NCBI GenBank assembly: GCA_963730225.1
Contig: CAVSQX010000001.1
Coordinates: forward strand, 1,601,483-1,665,482
Length of the DNA: 64,000 nt
From: CAVSQX01 sp963730225
GTDB lineage: Bacteria; Planctomycetota; Phycisphaerae; Tepidisphaerales; Tepidisphaeraceae
Direction: 5' to 3'
In this document: positions 17,952 through 26,305 of the stretch, piece after piece
Layout: each line of letters begins with the position of its first letter
How positions within the stretch are numbered: position 1 is the first letter of the stretch
The notes under the pieces: model-generated
The model's database searches: none
What the model saw: only the letters and a program-made list of their open reading frames with translations
Told to the model about the DNA's origin: nothing
Program-made: the position numbers and the translations under genes

Positions 17952-18139
17952 TCCAACGCTCAACGCTGCTCTGCAAACGGTTACGCGGCAGTGCGTTGGA
18001 TGTTTACTTTGCAGCCGAATCGTTTGAGGCGGCGGATGAGCTGTTTGGCTTGCGCAGGGGGAAGGTATTTAATGATGCGCTCAACAAGACCAGTAGAATT
18101 CATCGCGCACAGTCGGGAACCCATAAAAGGTGTAATCTC

Positions 18140-18961
18140 ATGGCGACGATCACGACCAAAGACGGAACCCAGATTTATTACAACGATTGGGGCAGCGGAC
18201 AGCCGGTGGTTTTCAGCCACGGGTGGCCGCTCAGCTCCGATGCGTTTGAAGACCAGATGTTTTTTCTGGCGTCGAAAGGGTATCGGTGCATCGCGCACGA
18301 TCGGCGCGGACACGGACGATCGAGCCAGCCGTGGAACGGGAACGACATGGACACGTACGCCGACGATCTGGCGGAATTGACGGGAAAGCTGGATCTGAAA
18401 AATGCGATTCATGTGGGACATTCGACCGGCGGAGGAGAAGTGGCGCGGTACATCGGCCGGCACGGGACCAAGCGGGTAGCCAAGGCGGTGTTGATTCGCG
18501 CGGTCCCGCCGCTGATGCTCAAGACGCCGGCGAATCCGCTCGGGCTGCCGATGGATACGTTCAACCAGATTCGCTCGGCGGTACTGGCGGACCGGTCAAA
18601 ATTCTGGAAGGACTTGAGCATGCCGTTTTACGGATACAACCGGCCGGGGGCGATCATTTCGCAAGGCGTGCGCGAATCGTTCTGGTTGCAGGGGATGATG
18701 GCGGGGCTGCCGGCATCGTATTTCTGCGTCAAGGCGTTCTCGGAAACGGACATGACCGAAGACCTGAAGAAGTTCGACGTGCCGACGCTGATTCTTCACG
18801 GCGACGACGATCAAATCGTGCCGATCGCGGCCGCGGCAATGCTGTCGTCGAAGATCGTCAAAGGGGCGAAGCTGAAAGTTTATCCGGGAGCGCCGCACGG
18901 AATGTGCACGACGCTGAAAAACCAGGTGAATGAGGATTTGCTGGCGTTTTGCAGAGGGTAG
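18140..18961 (+). CDS. Alpha/beta hydrolase, non-heme chloroperoxidase type
   Basis: A 273-residue cytoplasmic alpha/beta hydrolase of the cofactor-free haloperoxidase/esterase group. The nucleophile elbow is GHSTGG with Ser95, the acid is in LHGDDDQIVP (Asp223/224), and the base is His253 in GAPHGM. The oxyanion segment FSHGWPLSSDAF (25-36) and the HDRRGHGRS motif (53-61) are typical of this subfamily. The start MATITTKDGTQIYY at 18140 follows AAGGTG; the open frame extends upstream but without family similarity. It ends 9 nt before a membrane-protein gene, probably one transcript. Activity may be a perhydrolase or esterase; the natural substrate is unknown. Confidence 0.88.
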   Translation: MATITTKDGTQIYYNDWGSGQPVVFSHGWPLSSDAFEDQMFFLASKGYRCIAHDRRGHGRSSQPWNGNDMDTYADDLAELTGKLDLKNAIHVGHSTGGGEVARYIGRHGTKRVAKAVLIRAVPPLMLKTPANPLGLPMDTFNQIRSAVLADRSKFWKDLSMPFYGYNRPGAIISQGVRESFWLQGMMAGLPASYFCVKAFSETDMTEDLKKFDVPTLILHGDDDQIVPIAAAAMLSSKIVKGAKLKVYPGAPHGMCTTLKNQVNEDLLAFCRG

Positions 18962-18970
18962 CAGGCAAGC

Positions 18971-19483
18971 ATGACCATGAGTCGGGCGTTGGCTGCGTTC
19001 ACCCTTTTTCACGTTGCGATAAGCCTGGCGGCAATCGTGGCGGGTTTCGTGTTTGTGTATGGATTGCTGTCGAACCGGTTATCGAGCCGGTGGACGGCGA
19101 TTTTTCTGTGGACCACCGTCGCCACCAGCGTGACCGGGTTTATGTTTCCGGTTCATCACTTCATGCCTTCGCATGGCGTGGGAATTCTGTCGCTGCTGGT
19201 GCTGGCGGGGGCGATTTTCGCTTTTTACAGCCGTCATCTGGCCGGGGCGTGGCGGCGGATTTTTGTGGTTACGGCGGTGATTTCGTTTTATCTGAATTTC
19301 TTCGTGCTGATTGTTCAGCTTTTTTTGAAGGCGCCGGCGTTGAAGGCGATCGCTCCAACGCAGACGGAGCCGCCGTTCAAGCTGACGCAGCTTGTCGCGC
19401 TGGCGATCTTCGTCGTCTTTGGCGTGGTGGCGACGATACGATTTCGCCCGTTGCCGCGCGTTGAGGTGACGGCCAACGGATGA
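18971..19483 (+). CDS. Four-helix membrane protein
   Basis: A 170-residue integral membrane protein with at least four hydrophobic helices (near residues 8-30, 42-58, 72-88, 98-122) and a fifth near 142-160. There is a His pair in PVHHFMPSHG between helices 2 and 3, which could bind metal or haem but this is speculative. It follows the alpha/beta hydrolase by 9 nt, so the two are likely co-transcribed; similar membrane proteins of unknown function often sit beside such hydrolases. An alternative start is the ATG at 18977. I cannot assign a function. Confidence 0.65.
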   Translation: MTMSRALAAFTLFHVAISLAAIVAGFVFVYGLLSNRLSSRWTAIFLWTTVATSVTGFMFPVHHFMPSHGVGILSLLVLAGAIFAFYSRHLAGAWRRIFVVTAVISFYLNFFVLIVQLFLKAPALKAIAPTQTEPPFKLTQLVALAIFVVFGVVATIRFRPLPRVEVTANG

Positions 19484-19570
19484 GAATCAGCGGTCTTTTG
19501 TTTCCCAAATCGCCGACGGCTGCCCCGCCGTGATTTTGCGGCGTCGCGGCCATGATGGTAAGCAGAAGTG

Positions 19571-20695
19571 ATGCGAGGACGAACTCTGATCGCGTGGATG
19601 ATCGCGGTGGCGGCGGCGTCATGCTTCGGCTCGACGCAACACGTGCCGCTTGAGATCGGACAATTGGCGCCCGACTTCAAGCTTCCCGGCGTCGACGGGA
19701 AGACGCATGCTCTGGCCGACTTTGCCGACGCCCGCATTCTTGCCGTCGTCTTCACGTGCAACCATTGTCCGACCGCCCAGGCGTACGAAGATCGGCTGAT
19801 TCAGTTGCAGCGCGATTACAAAGATCGCGGCGTTGCCGTCGTGGCCATTTGTGCCAACGATCCCAAGGCATTGCGATTGGACGAACTGGATTTTTCGGAT
19901 CTCACCGATTCGCTGGACGACATGAAGATTCGCGCCAAGGACAAGAACTTCAACTTTCCATACCTGTACGACGGCGACAGGCAATCGGTAGCGGCGGCGT
20001 ACGGACCGCTGGCGACGCCGCACATTTTTGTTTTCGATCAGAGCCGCCGGCTGCGCTATCAGGGGCGAATCGACAACGCGGAGATCGGCAAAGTCACCTC
20101 GACCGATGCGCGCAAGGCCATCGACGCCTTGCTGGCCGGAAAGCCGGTGGCGGTGGAAAAGACGCGCGTCTTCGGCTGCTCGATCAAATGGGCCGACAAG
20201 CGTCAGAGCGTGCTCGACGCGCTGCAAAAATGGGACGCCGAGCCGGTAACGCTCGACCTGATCGACGCTTCCGCCGTCGCCAAGCTGGCCAGGAATCCGA
20301 CCAACAAGCTGCTGTTGGTCAATCTCTGGGCGACGTGGTGCGGCCCGTGCGTGACGGAACTGCCGGATTTAGTGACGATGAACCGGATGTACCGCGATCG
20401 TGATTTTCAATTCGTGACGATCAGCATCGACGAACCCGGTCAAAAGCCGCAGGCGCTGGAGCGGCTTGAGCGCGATCACGTCTCGGCGACCAACTATCTC
20501 TACAACTCCAGCGACCGCGACAAGCTGGCGGAGTCGCTGGACGCGCAATGGCCCGGTCCGATTCCGTACACGCTGTTGATTGCTCCGGGCGGGCAGATCA
20601 TCTATCGCCACGACGGCGCGATCGACGCGCTGGAAGTGAAGCGGGCGATCGTCGACTACCTCGGCCGCACCGCCGCCGGCCGCAGCGGAAAATAA
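19571..20695 (+). CDS. Tandem thioredoxin-fold protein (redoxin plus TlpA-like)
   Basis: A 374-residue exported protein with two thioredoxin-like domains in one chain. A signal-like N-terminus (MRGRTLIAWMIAVAAASCFG) ends near a Cys at 18 that could be a lipoprotein site. Domain 1 (about 27-190) is AhpC/TSA-like, with FTCNHCPTAQAYEDR carrying Cys63 and Cys66. Domain 2 (about 225-368) is TlpA/ResA-like, with WATWCGPC (Cys257, Cys260) and a cis-Pro segment IPYTLL. It would act in periplasmic thiol redox, such as cytochrome maturation or disulfide reduction, with electron transfer between the domains as a possibility. Convergent with the VOC gene. The ATG at 19571 is preferred over GTG at 19568. 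Confidence 0.8.
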   Translation: MRGRTLIAWMIAVAAASCFGSTQHVPLEIGQLAPDFKLPGVDGKTHALADFADARILAVVFTCNHCPTAQAYEDRLIQLQRDYKDRGVAVVAICANDPKALRLDELDFSDLTDSLDDMKIRAKDKNFNFPYLYDGDRQSVAAAYGPLATPHIFVFDQSRRLRYQGRIDNAEIGKVTSTDARKAIDALLAGKPVAVEKTRVFGCSIKWADKRQSVLDALQKWDAEPVTLDLIDASAVAKLARNPTNKLLLVNLWATWCGPCVTELPDLVTMNRMYRDRDFQFVTISIDEPGQKPQALERLERDHVSATNYLYNSSDRDKLAESLDAQWPGPIPYTLLIAPGGQIIYRHDGAIDALEVKRAIVDYLGRTAAGRSGK

Positions 20696-20708
20696 TCCGC
20701 CGATCGCC

Positions 20709-21515
20709 TCACTTGGCCAGTGTCGCGACCAATCTCCAAACCAGATGCGGCGAGAGGGGACGCTGCTGAATCTTGTTGAATTCGTCCACGAGCGATTCGA
20801 ATCGCCGTGAATAGGGCAGGCGGTCGCGCTTGCCGATTTCCGGGCCGAGCATTTCGAGCAGACGCTTCCGGTCGTCGGGGAGAACTTGCGGGGCCGGGGA
20901 GCGGGCATCGCCGAGCTTGGGCAGCTTGCCGGCCTTGCGAAGATTGAGCAGATGCCGCCAGGTTTCGGCCCGGGAGAGCGATTGCTGGGGGAAGGCCGAG
21001 GCGTAGGCCGCATAAATGGCCTCGAAGTGCGGAGTGTAGGGAAGATCGTCGGCGGTGCGGCCGATGCGACGATAGGCGGCCAGCAGAGCATCGGCGTTGA
21101 GAGGGAGGCGCGGCTGAACGCCTGCGAAGAGCGAGCCGGGAGGTTTGGCGTCCTCGACGGGCGCGGCGTGCTGATGGGCGGTGCGATCCAGGACGAGAAG
21201 AACGTTGCCGAAAGGGTCGTGGATCGTGGCACGGTAGCCGCGGGCGGCGGGACTGGGCGGAGCGGCAAAGTGCAGGTGCAGCTCGTCGCGGCGGCGGTAA
21301 AGAGCGCGGACGTCGTCGACGAGAAAATAGACGGCGTCAGCGGGAAGATCCGGATCGACATGAAGAATCAACTCGGCGCGGTCGTCGGGAAAGGCCAGGC
21401 TGGCGATGCGGGAATCCTCTTGGATGACACGCATCCCAAGCACCGTGGTGTAAAAACGTACGGCGGGCGGAAGGCTGGAAACACGGCGGAGGATTCGGTC
21501 GATTCGTTTCAACAT
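20709..21515 (-). CDS. VOC (glyoxalase/bleomycin-resistance fold) protein
   Basis: A 268-residue protein whose N-terminal 125 residues form a VOC module: SSLPPAVRFYTTVLGMRVIQ at 14-33, ELILHVD, VYFLVDDVRALYRR and the C-terminal strand ATIHDPFGNVLLVLDRT with the conserved D-P-x-G-N. The remaining ~130 residues are helical, with Arg/Leu-rich repeats (LPYTPHFEAIYAAYASAF; LPYSRRFESLVDEFNKIQ). This suggests a duplicated helical domain of unknown role. Start ATG at 21515 (MLKRIDRILRRV) lies 19 nt after the stop of the flippase-like gene, so they form an operon. Substrate is unknown; VOC proteins range from glyoxalases to dioxygenases and binding proteins. Confidence 0.75.
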   Translation of the reverse strand: MLKRIDRILRRVSSLPPAVRFYTTVLGMRVIQEDSRIASLAFPDDRAELILHVDPDLPADAVYFLVDDVRALYRRRDELHLHFAAPPSPAARGYRATIHDPFGNVLLVLDRTAHQHAAPVEDAKPPGSLFAGVQPRLPLNADALLAAYRRIGRTADDLPYTPHFEAIYAAYASAFPQQSLSRAETWRHLLNLRKAGKLPKLGDARSPAPQVLPDDRKRLLEMLGPEIGKRDRLPYSRRFESLVDEFNKIQQRPLSPHLVWRLVATLAK

Positions 21516-21534
21516 TCGGTCGTTGCCAAAGCGT

Positions 21535-22911
21535 TCATCCGACCTGCGACAACTGCTCGTCTTCTTCCAGTTCCTTTTTCTCGGTATCGGTTGGGGCATG
21601 GAAGCCGCCGCGGAGAACAAAGAACACGCCGCTGAAATTCCAGAGAATCTGCACGACGCGAATGGACATCGCCAGGGCAAACGCCTGGCTGACGGTGACG
21701 CCCTGTCGGCGCGTGAGCAGGACTGCGAATGCCTCCATGACGCCCGCGCCCTGGGGCGAGATTGGTACCGCGCCGGCGAGGACGATGACGGGGACGGCGG
21801 CCCAGTAGTAGGGCCATTTGAGGGGCAATCCAAACGCCATTCCGGCGAGGGTGGCGGAAATAATCACGGTCGCATGAACGGGCAGCGAGGCAAGAAGCGC
21901 CCAGAGGGCCAGGCCGGGGCGTCGGCCGTACAGATGCATCGCTTCGACGGCGGCGTGAACGTGCTTTTGGGCGGGGAGTTTTCGCAGAAGGAAATCAAGT
22001 CCGCTGCGGCGATGCAGAGTGGGGTTGTAGAAGATCAGCAGGCCGATCAGAACGCAGACCCAGACAAACGCGGAACCGAGGGCGACTTTTTTGCAGGCGG
22101 GGATTTCCCATTGAAAGGCGGCGGTGATGCCGCCGACGACGAACAGCGCGAGCAGTCCGATGGCGCGATCGACGACCACGCTCATCACGGCTCGAGCGCG
22201 ATGCGGGGTTTGTTTCGAGGCGTAATAGGCTTTGGCCAGATCGCCGCCGGTGGAGCCGGGGAGAAACGTGTTGTAGAAACAGCCGACCATCGTCAGCACG
22301 AAGGTGCGCGATTGCTTCAGGTGGATGTCCAGAGCCTTGAGCAACTCGTTCCAGCGGTAGCTGGTGACGATGAACGTAATGGGGAAAACCAGAATCGACG
22401 CCCAGAGCAGCCAGCCGTTGGCGCCGCGCACCATGCTTTCCAGTCCGATCTGGTCGCGGGGATGCGGGATTTTGACTTCGTAATTCGCCGCCTCATCCGG
22501 ACCGATCCAGACGGCGGGCGCGGTCGGTGAATCAGCGACGAGCAGCCGGCGAACCTTGGCGGTGTGATTCAGATCGCCGACCAGATCCAGTCCCAGCAGT
22601 TGCACATTCACGAGCTGCCCGTTTTCGCGGCGAAGAACGGTTTTTTGATCGGGTTCATTCACGACATCGGCGGCGGGCACATCAAGGTGCGGATACTCCA
22701 GCGGAAACGTGGAGGCGTTTTCGCCGACGCTGTGGCGCAGCGAGACCTGCACCGGACGATTGGTCTGATGATCGAGAATCACCCAGGCCCGGTCGCGGAT
22801 CGACAGCTTGACGGCGAAATACCAGACCGCCAGTGCCAGCACGCCCCAGCGGCCGACGACCATGACCCAGTGCTTCCAGCCTTTGCGGTTCGGTTTTTGC
22901 TGCTCGCTCAT
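21535..22911 (-). CDS. LPG-synthase-type flippase domain membrane protein (UPF0104/AglD2-like)
   Basis: A 458-residue polytopic protein of the lysylphosphatidylglycerol_synthase_TM family. A first helix at about 15-35 is followed by an extracytoplasmic insert of ~120 residues, then seven to eight helices. The diagnostic segment is FVLTMVGCFYNTFLPGSTGGDLAKAYYASK, here split over about 215-245, with VMSVVVDRAIGLLAL after it and SPQGAGVMEAF near 400. Family members flip or transfer lipids and glycolipids; no aminoacyl-transferase domain is attached, so this is the membrane part alone. It is transcribed ahead of the VOC gene. An upstream in-frame ATG at 22932 adds seven residues. The C-terminus is acidic. 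Confidence 0.8.
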   Translation of the reverse strand: MSEQQKPNRKGWKHWVMVVGRWGVLALAVWYFAVKLSIRDRAWVILDHQTNRPVQVSLRHSVGENASTFPLEYPHLDVPAADVVNEPDQKTVLRRENGQLVNVQLLGLDLVGDLNHTAKVRRLLVADSPTAPAVWIGPDEAANYEVKIPHPRDQIGLESMVRGANGWLLWASILVFPITFIVTSYRWNELLKALDIHLKQSRTFVLTMVGCFYNTFLPGSTGGDLAKAYYASKQTPHRARAVMSVVVDRAIGLLALFVVGGITAAFQWEIPACKKVALGSAFVWVCVLIGLLIFYNPTLHRRSGLDFLLRKLPAQKHVHAAVEAMHLYGRRPGLALWALLASLPVHATVIISATLAGMAFGLPLKWPYYWAAVPVIVLAGAVPISPQGAGVMEAFAVLLTRRQGVTVSQAFALAMSIRVVQILWNFSGVFFVLRGGFHAPTDTEKKELEEDEQLSQVG

Positions 22912-22958
22912 CCGGCGCGAGATTGTCGGCATCCGTCGGCGGCACGCAACACGATGAA

Positions 22959-24257
22959 TCAGACGATTTGCAGTGCGACGATGGTTTGATCGTCCTGAGG
23001 TTTGGCGTCGACCTGAAAGGCGCGAACGGCATCAGCGAGTTTTTTAACGGTATCGGCGGCGGTTCCCTTGCCGCCGCGCAGGCTCTGCGCGATTCCCCCG
23101 ACGCCGAACATTTCGTCGGCGCGATTGCGGGCTTCGGTGATTCCGTCGGTGTACATGATGAGAATCTGGCCCAGACGCAATTGCACGGTGGATGATTTGA
23201 ATTGCGTAGCGGGCTCGATTCCCAACGGGATGGAGCGCGAGGCCTCCAGCGACTCGATCGCTCCCGAGGGAAAACTGGCGACCACCGGCGGCGGATGCCC
23301 GGCGGAGGCGTAGACGAGGCGGCGCGTTTGCGGCTCGAAGAATCCTAGGAACGCCGTGACGTAGGAGGCCTCGATTCGTTTCTGGTAGAGATGGCGATTG
23401 AGATGTTCGAGCACTTCCTGGGGCCCGGCGGGGTTGGACGGATAGGCGTGCAGGAGCGCGTGGACCATGGCCATGACGACGGCGGCGGAGGGGCCGTGAC
23501 CGGAGGCGTCGCCGACAAAAATCGCCCAGCGCTGATTGGCGCCGCCGAGCTTGGCGAAGTCGTACAAATCACCGCCGGCCTGGCCAAACATTTCGTACCC
23601 CACGGCAATCTCCAGGCCGGGGATTCGCGGAATCGGATCGGGAAGAAGCGCCTGCTGAATGGCGGCGACGCGTTTGATTTCCTGATCGATCTGCTGGTTG
23701 GCTTTGGCCAGCTCGAGGCGGGCGGCCCAGCTCTCGGCGATGGCGGCGACCATGTTGGCCCGCATGGTAAGTGGTTCGACATCGTTGACGAGGAAGGCGT
23801 CGCGCTGGCGGGCGAAGAGAACGATAACGTTGATCGGAGTATCCTTGCCGACGACAAGCGGCATGGTGAACATCGATTGATATTCGTGAAGCGCATCGGG
23901 GAAACAGGTGTTGTCGCTCCAGTCGATGTCGCGAATGATCAGCGGCGCGGTGGATTGAACGGCCCGGCCGATGACGCCGCCGGAAAAGACGGGAAAATCA
24001 TCGTGCAGCCAGGGGTCGCGCACGTCGATCAATTCTTCGCCGGTGTCGGTGGCGGCGCGGAGAACTCGGAAATCGCCGCCGGACAAATCGCGCGTGGAGA
24101 TCTGAAGGAAGGCGCGCGGCGTCGCCTGGCTTCGTTTGCGGATGCCGGCGGTGAAGGCGGTCAGCACGGCGAAGGGTCCACCGCTGGCGGCGACTTCACG
24201 CATGAGATCGGCGATCCAGCCGACCTGCGCAGAAGATGCGAAGTCGATGATTTCCAT
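22959..24257 (-). CDS. GAF-domain PP2C (SpoIIE/RsbU-type) phosphatase
   Basis: A 432-residue cytoplasmic signalling enzyme that should dephosphorylate Ser/Thr of an anti-sigma antagonist. Residues about 20-195 form a GAF sensor. A helical linker (LELAKANQQIDQEIKRVAAI) leads to the PP2C domain at about 205-430, with the metal-binding Asp residues in AGGDLYDF, FVGDASGHG and the late MYTDGITEARN, plus PQDDQTIVAL near the C-terminus. All catalytic acidic residues are present. The start MEIIDFASSAQVGW at 24257 gives a clean domain boundary; the open frame runs further into a repeat region. No anti-anti-sigma partner is adjacent. It is divergent from sat across a long inverted repeat. Confidence 0.88.
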   Translation of the reverse strand: MEIIDFASSAQVGWIADLMREVAASGGPFAVLTAFTAGIRKRSQATPRAFLQISTRDLSGGDFRVLRAATDTGEELIDVRDPWLHDDFPVFSGGVIGRAVQSTAPLIIRDIDWSDNTCFPDALHEYQSMFTMPLVVGKDTPINVIVLFARQRDAFLVNDVEPLTMRANMVAAIAESWAARLELAKANQQIDQEIKRVAAIQQALLPDPIPRIPGLEIAVGYEMFGQAGGDLYDFAKLGGANQRWAIFVGDASGHGPSAAVVMAMVHALLHAYPSNPAGPQEVLEHLNRHLYQKRIEASYVTAFLGFFEPQTRRLVYASAGHPPPVVASFPSGAIESLEASRSIPLGIEPATQFKSSTVQLRLGQILIMYTDGITEARNRADEMFGVGGIAQSLRGGKGTAADTVKKLADAVRAFQVDAKPQDDQTIVALQIV

Positions 24258-24326
24258 TTGGCAGGGAGGATATTTGAAAATGAGGGGAAATGCGAAAGGG
24301 GGGATGGGAGAATGCAATGCGGAGCG

Positions 24327-24431
24327 AATGCAACGCTCAACACTCAACACTCAACTTTAAAGTAAGGAGGGCCGATATCACCTCTTCGCTTCAACGTTGA
24401 GCGTTGAGTGTTGAGTGTTGAGCGTTGCATT
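24327..24431. repeat. Perfect 29-bp inverted repeat, CAACACT word type
   Basis: The left arm 24327-24355 (AATGCAACGCTCAACACTCA...) and the right arm 24403-24431 are exact reverse complements over 29 bp, with a 47-nt loop. Each arm is itself a near-tandem of 7-nt words (TCAACGC, TCAACAC, TCAACAC). It lies between the divergent phosphatase and sat genes, 79 nt before the sat ATG. A partial copy of the word (CCAACGCTCAACGCT) is also seen at about 17954. Confidence 0.85.
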
Positions 24432-24510
24432 AATTCTTTTCTTTGAAATACTCGATTTCCCAAGGTGCTTCCGCTACTCTACGCCGCTTCAATTTTCAAG
24501 GAGATTTTCG

Positions 24511-25657
24511 ATGTCGCTCATTGCCCCGCATGGCGGGTCGCTGGTTAATCGGGTGGTGGCTCCGACGGCCGACGCGGTGAATTTGCCGTCGGTGGTTTTG
24601 TCGCCGCGCGAGGCGTTCGATCTGGAGATGATCGCCATCGGGGCGTTTTCGCCGCTGAGCGGGTTCATGGGGCAGAAGGATTTTGACCGGGTTTGCCGGG
24701 AAATGCGGCTGGCCAACGGAACCGTCTGGCCGATTCCGGTGATTCTGTCGCCGGCGGACGAGGTGGCGGCGAAAATTTCGGTCGGGCAGAAATTGGCGCT
24801 GAAAGGATTCAAAAAACCGGCTGCTGGGGACGATGACGGTCACGGAAAAATATCCGCACGACAAGGCGGCGGAGATTCCGAATGTTTACAGAACTTCGGA
24901 TGAGGCGCATCCGGGCGTGAAGATCGTGATGGGGCAGGGAAATTGGAACATCGCCGGGCCGGTGGATGTATTTACGCCGACGCATGAGGCGGAGTTTGCG
25001 GATTACCGGCTGCCGCCAACGAAAACCCGGGAGGCGTTTTCGCAGAAGGGATGGTCGACGGTGGCGGCGTTTCAGACGAGAAATCCAATTCATCGCAGCC
25101 ACGAGTATCTGACCAAATGTGCGCTGGAGATGACCGATGGATTGTTGATTCATCCGCTGGTGGGCGAAACCAAAAGCGATGACATTCCGGCCAACGTGCG
25201 CATGAATTGTTACAAAACGCTGGTGGACAATTATTACAATAAGGATCGCACGATGCTTAGCGTGATGCCGCTGGCGATGCGGTATGCGGGGCCGCGGGAG
25301 GCGGTGCTGCACACGCTGATTCGCAAAAATTACGGTGTGACGCATTTCATCGTCGGGCGCGATCACGCCGGCGTGGGAAATTATTACGGCACTTACGATG
25401 CGCAGAAGATTTTCGATCAGTTCGATGTGCCCAAAGACATCGGCGTGACGATTTTGAAATTTGAGCACACGGCGTGGTGCAAGGCGTGTGCGGCGGTGGT
25501 GAGCAGCAAGACGTGTCCGCATGGGCCGGATGAGAAAATCGCGCCGAGTGGGACGAAGGTGCGCGAGATGCTCAAGGCGGGGCAGCGGCCGCCGAATGAA
25601 TTCAGCAGGCCGGAGATTGCGGATATTTTAATTAAATGGGCACAGAGCGTGGGGTAA
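24511..25657 (+). CDS. sat: Sulfate adenylyltransferase (ATP sulfurylase), one frameshift
   Basis: Makes adenosine 5'-phosphosulfate from sulfate and ATP, the entry to sulfate assimilation. The N-terminal part has LSPREAFDLEMIAIGAFSPL and SGFMGQKDF; the rest has MTVTEKYPHDK, the catalytic QTRNPIHRSHEY (Q-x-R-N-P-x-H-x-x-H), VGRDHAGVG and a C-terminal SGTKVRE-type loop. The two halves are in different frames. One extra G at 24805/24806 is responsible; without it the join reads ALKDSKNRLLGTMTVTEKY, exactly as expected, and the protein is 381 residues. AAGGAG precedes the ATG. The homo-oligomeric Sat lacks an APS kinase domain. No other cys genes are adjacent. Confidence 0.9.
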
Positions 25658-25659
25658 GA

Positions 25660-25678
25660 CCGGGGCTTCCGCCCCCGG
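25660..25678. terminator. GC hairpin after sat
   Basis: CCGGGGC TTCC GCCCCCGG forms a 7-bp stem with one bulged base, 2 nt after the sat stop codon. There is no T-run. It may be a weak terminator or mRNA 3'-stabilising hairpin before hisB. Confidence 0.3.
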
Positions 25679-25714
25679 CTATCAAGGTGACGAAGGATTT
25701 GAACGGGTGATGCG

Positions 25715-26305
25715 ATGAGCCGAAGCGCGGAAATCAGCCGGCAGACCAAAGAAACGAAAATCAAGCTGTCGCTGAATCTCGACGGCTCGGGCACGGCGTC
25801 TGTGAAAACGGGCGTTGGATTTTTCGATCACATGTTGGATCTGCTGGCGCGGCACAGCCTGATCGATCTGACGGTGGCGGCCAGCGGCGATTTGCATGTC
25901 GACGCTCATCACACCGTCGAAGACGTCGGAATTGTGCTGGGACAGGCGATGGACAAAGCGCTGGGCGACAAGGCGGGAATTTACCGCTACGGCTGGGCGG
26001 TGGTGCCGATGGACGAAAGCCTGGCGGAGGTGGCGATCGATCTGAGCGGCCGGCCGGCGTTCGTGTTCAACGCAAAATTTCGCGGCGATTTGATCGGCGA
26101 TTTTCCGGCGGAGCTGGTCGAGGAATTTCTCAAGGCGCTGGCGACCAACGGCAAACTGAATCTGCACGTGAATGTGCGGTACGGAAACAACAATCACCAC
26201 ATTTCCGAGGCGATCTTCAAGGCGCTGGCGAAATCGCTGCGGCAGGCGGTGTCGAGCGATCCGAGAAATCCGGGGGTGCCGAGCACGAAGGGATCGCTCA
26301 AGTGA
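25715..26305 (+). CDS. hisB: Imidazoleglycerol-phosphate dehydratase
   Basis: Catalyses the dehydration of imidazoleglycerol phosphate in histidine biosynthesis. The 196-residue single-function enzyme has TGVGFFDHMLDLLARHS near residue 31, the metal-binding AHHTVEDVGIVLG near 64, and the C-terminal repeat of the same signature, RYGNNNHHISEAIFKALAKSL. Length is right for the monofunctional form without a phosphatase domain. The start MSRSAEISRQTKETKI at 25715 is preceded by a weak GGGTGA. It lies 57 nt after sat on the same strand. Its last 8 nt overlap the convergent SDR gene. No other his genes are in the window, so the pathway is dispersed. Confidence 0.95.
   Translation: MSRSAEISRQTKETKIKLSLNLDGSGTASVKTGVGFFDHMLDLLARHSLIDLTVAASGDLHVDAHHTVEDVGIVLGQAMDKALGDKAGIYRYGWAVVPMDESLAEVAIDLSGRPAFVFNAKFRGDLIGDFPAELVEEFLKALATNGKLNLHVNVRYGNNNHHISEAIFKALAKSLRQAVSSDPRNPGVPSTKGSLK

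Noticed and set aside
17981..18103. 40-codon minus-strand ORF reading VERIIKYLPPAQAKQLIRRL and a basic tail
   Set aside because: Looks protein-like, but it is short, has no ribosome site, and nothing around it supports it; could be reconsidered if conserved.
24258..24350. N-terminal extension of the SpoIIE phosphatase to 24350
   Set aside because: The extra 31 residues overlap the left arm of the 29-bp inverted repeat and have no family similarity; MEIIDF is a better start.
24805..24825. A-run in sat as a programmed -1 slip site
   Set aside because: The A6 run resembles a slippery site, but the needed shift is +1, not -1, and one extra G upstream explains the join exactly.
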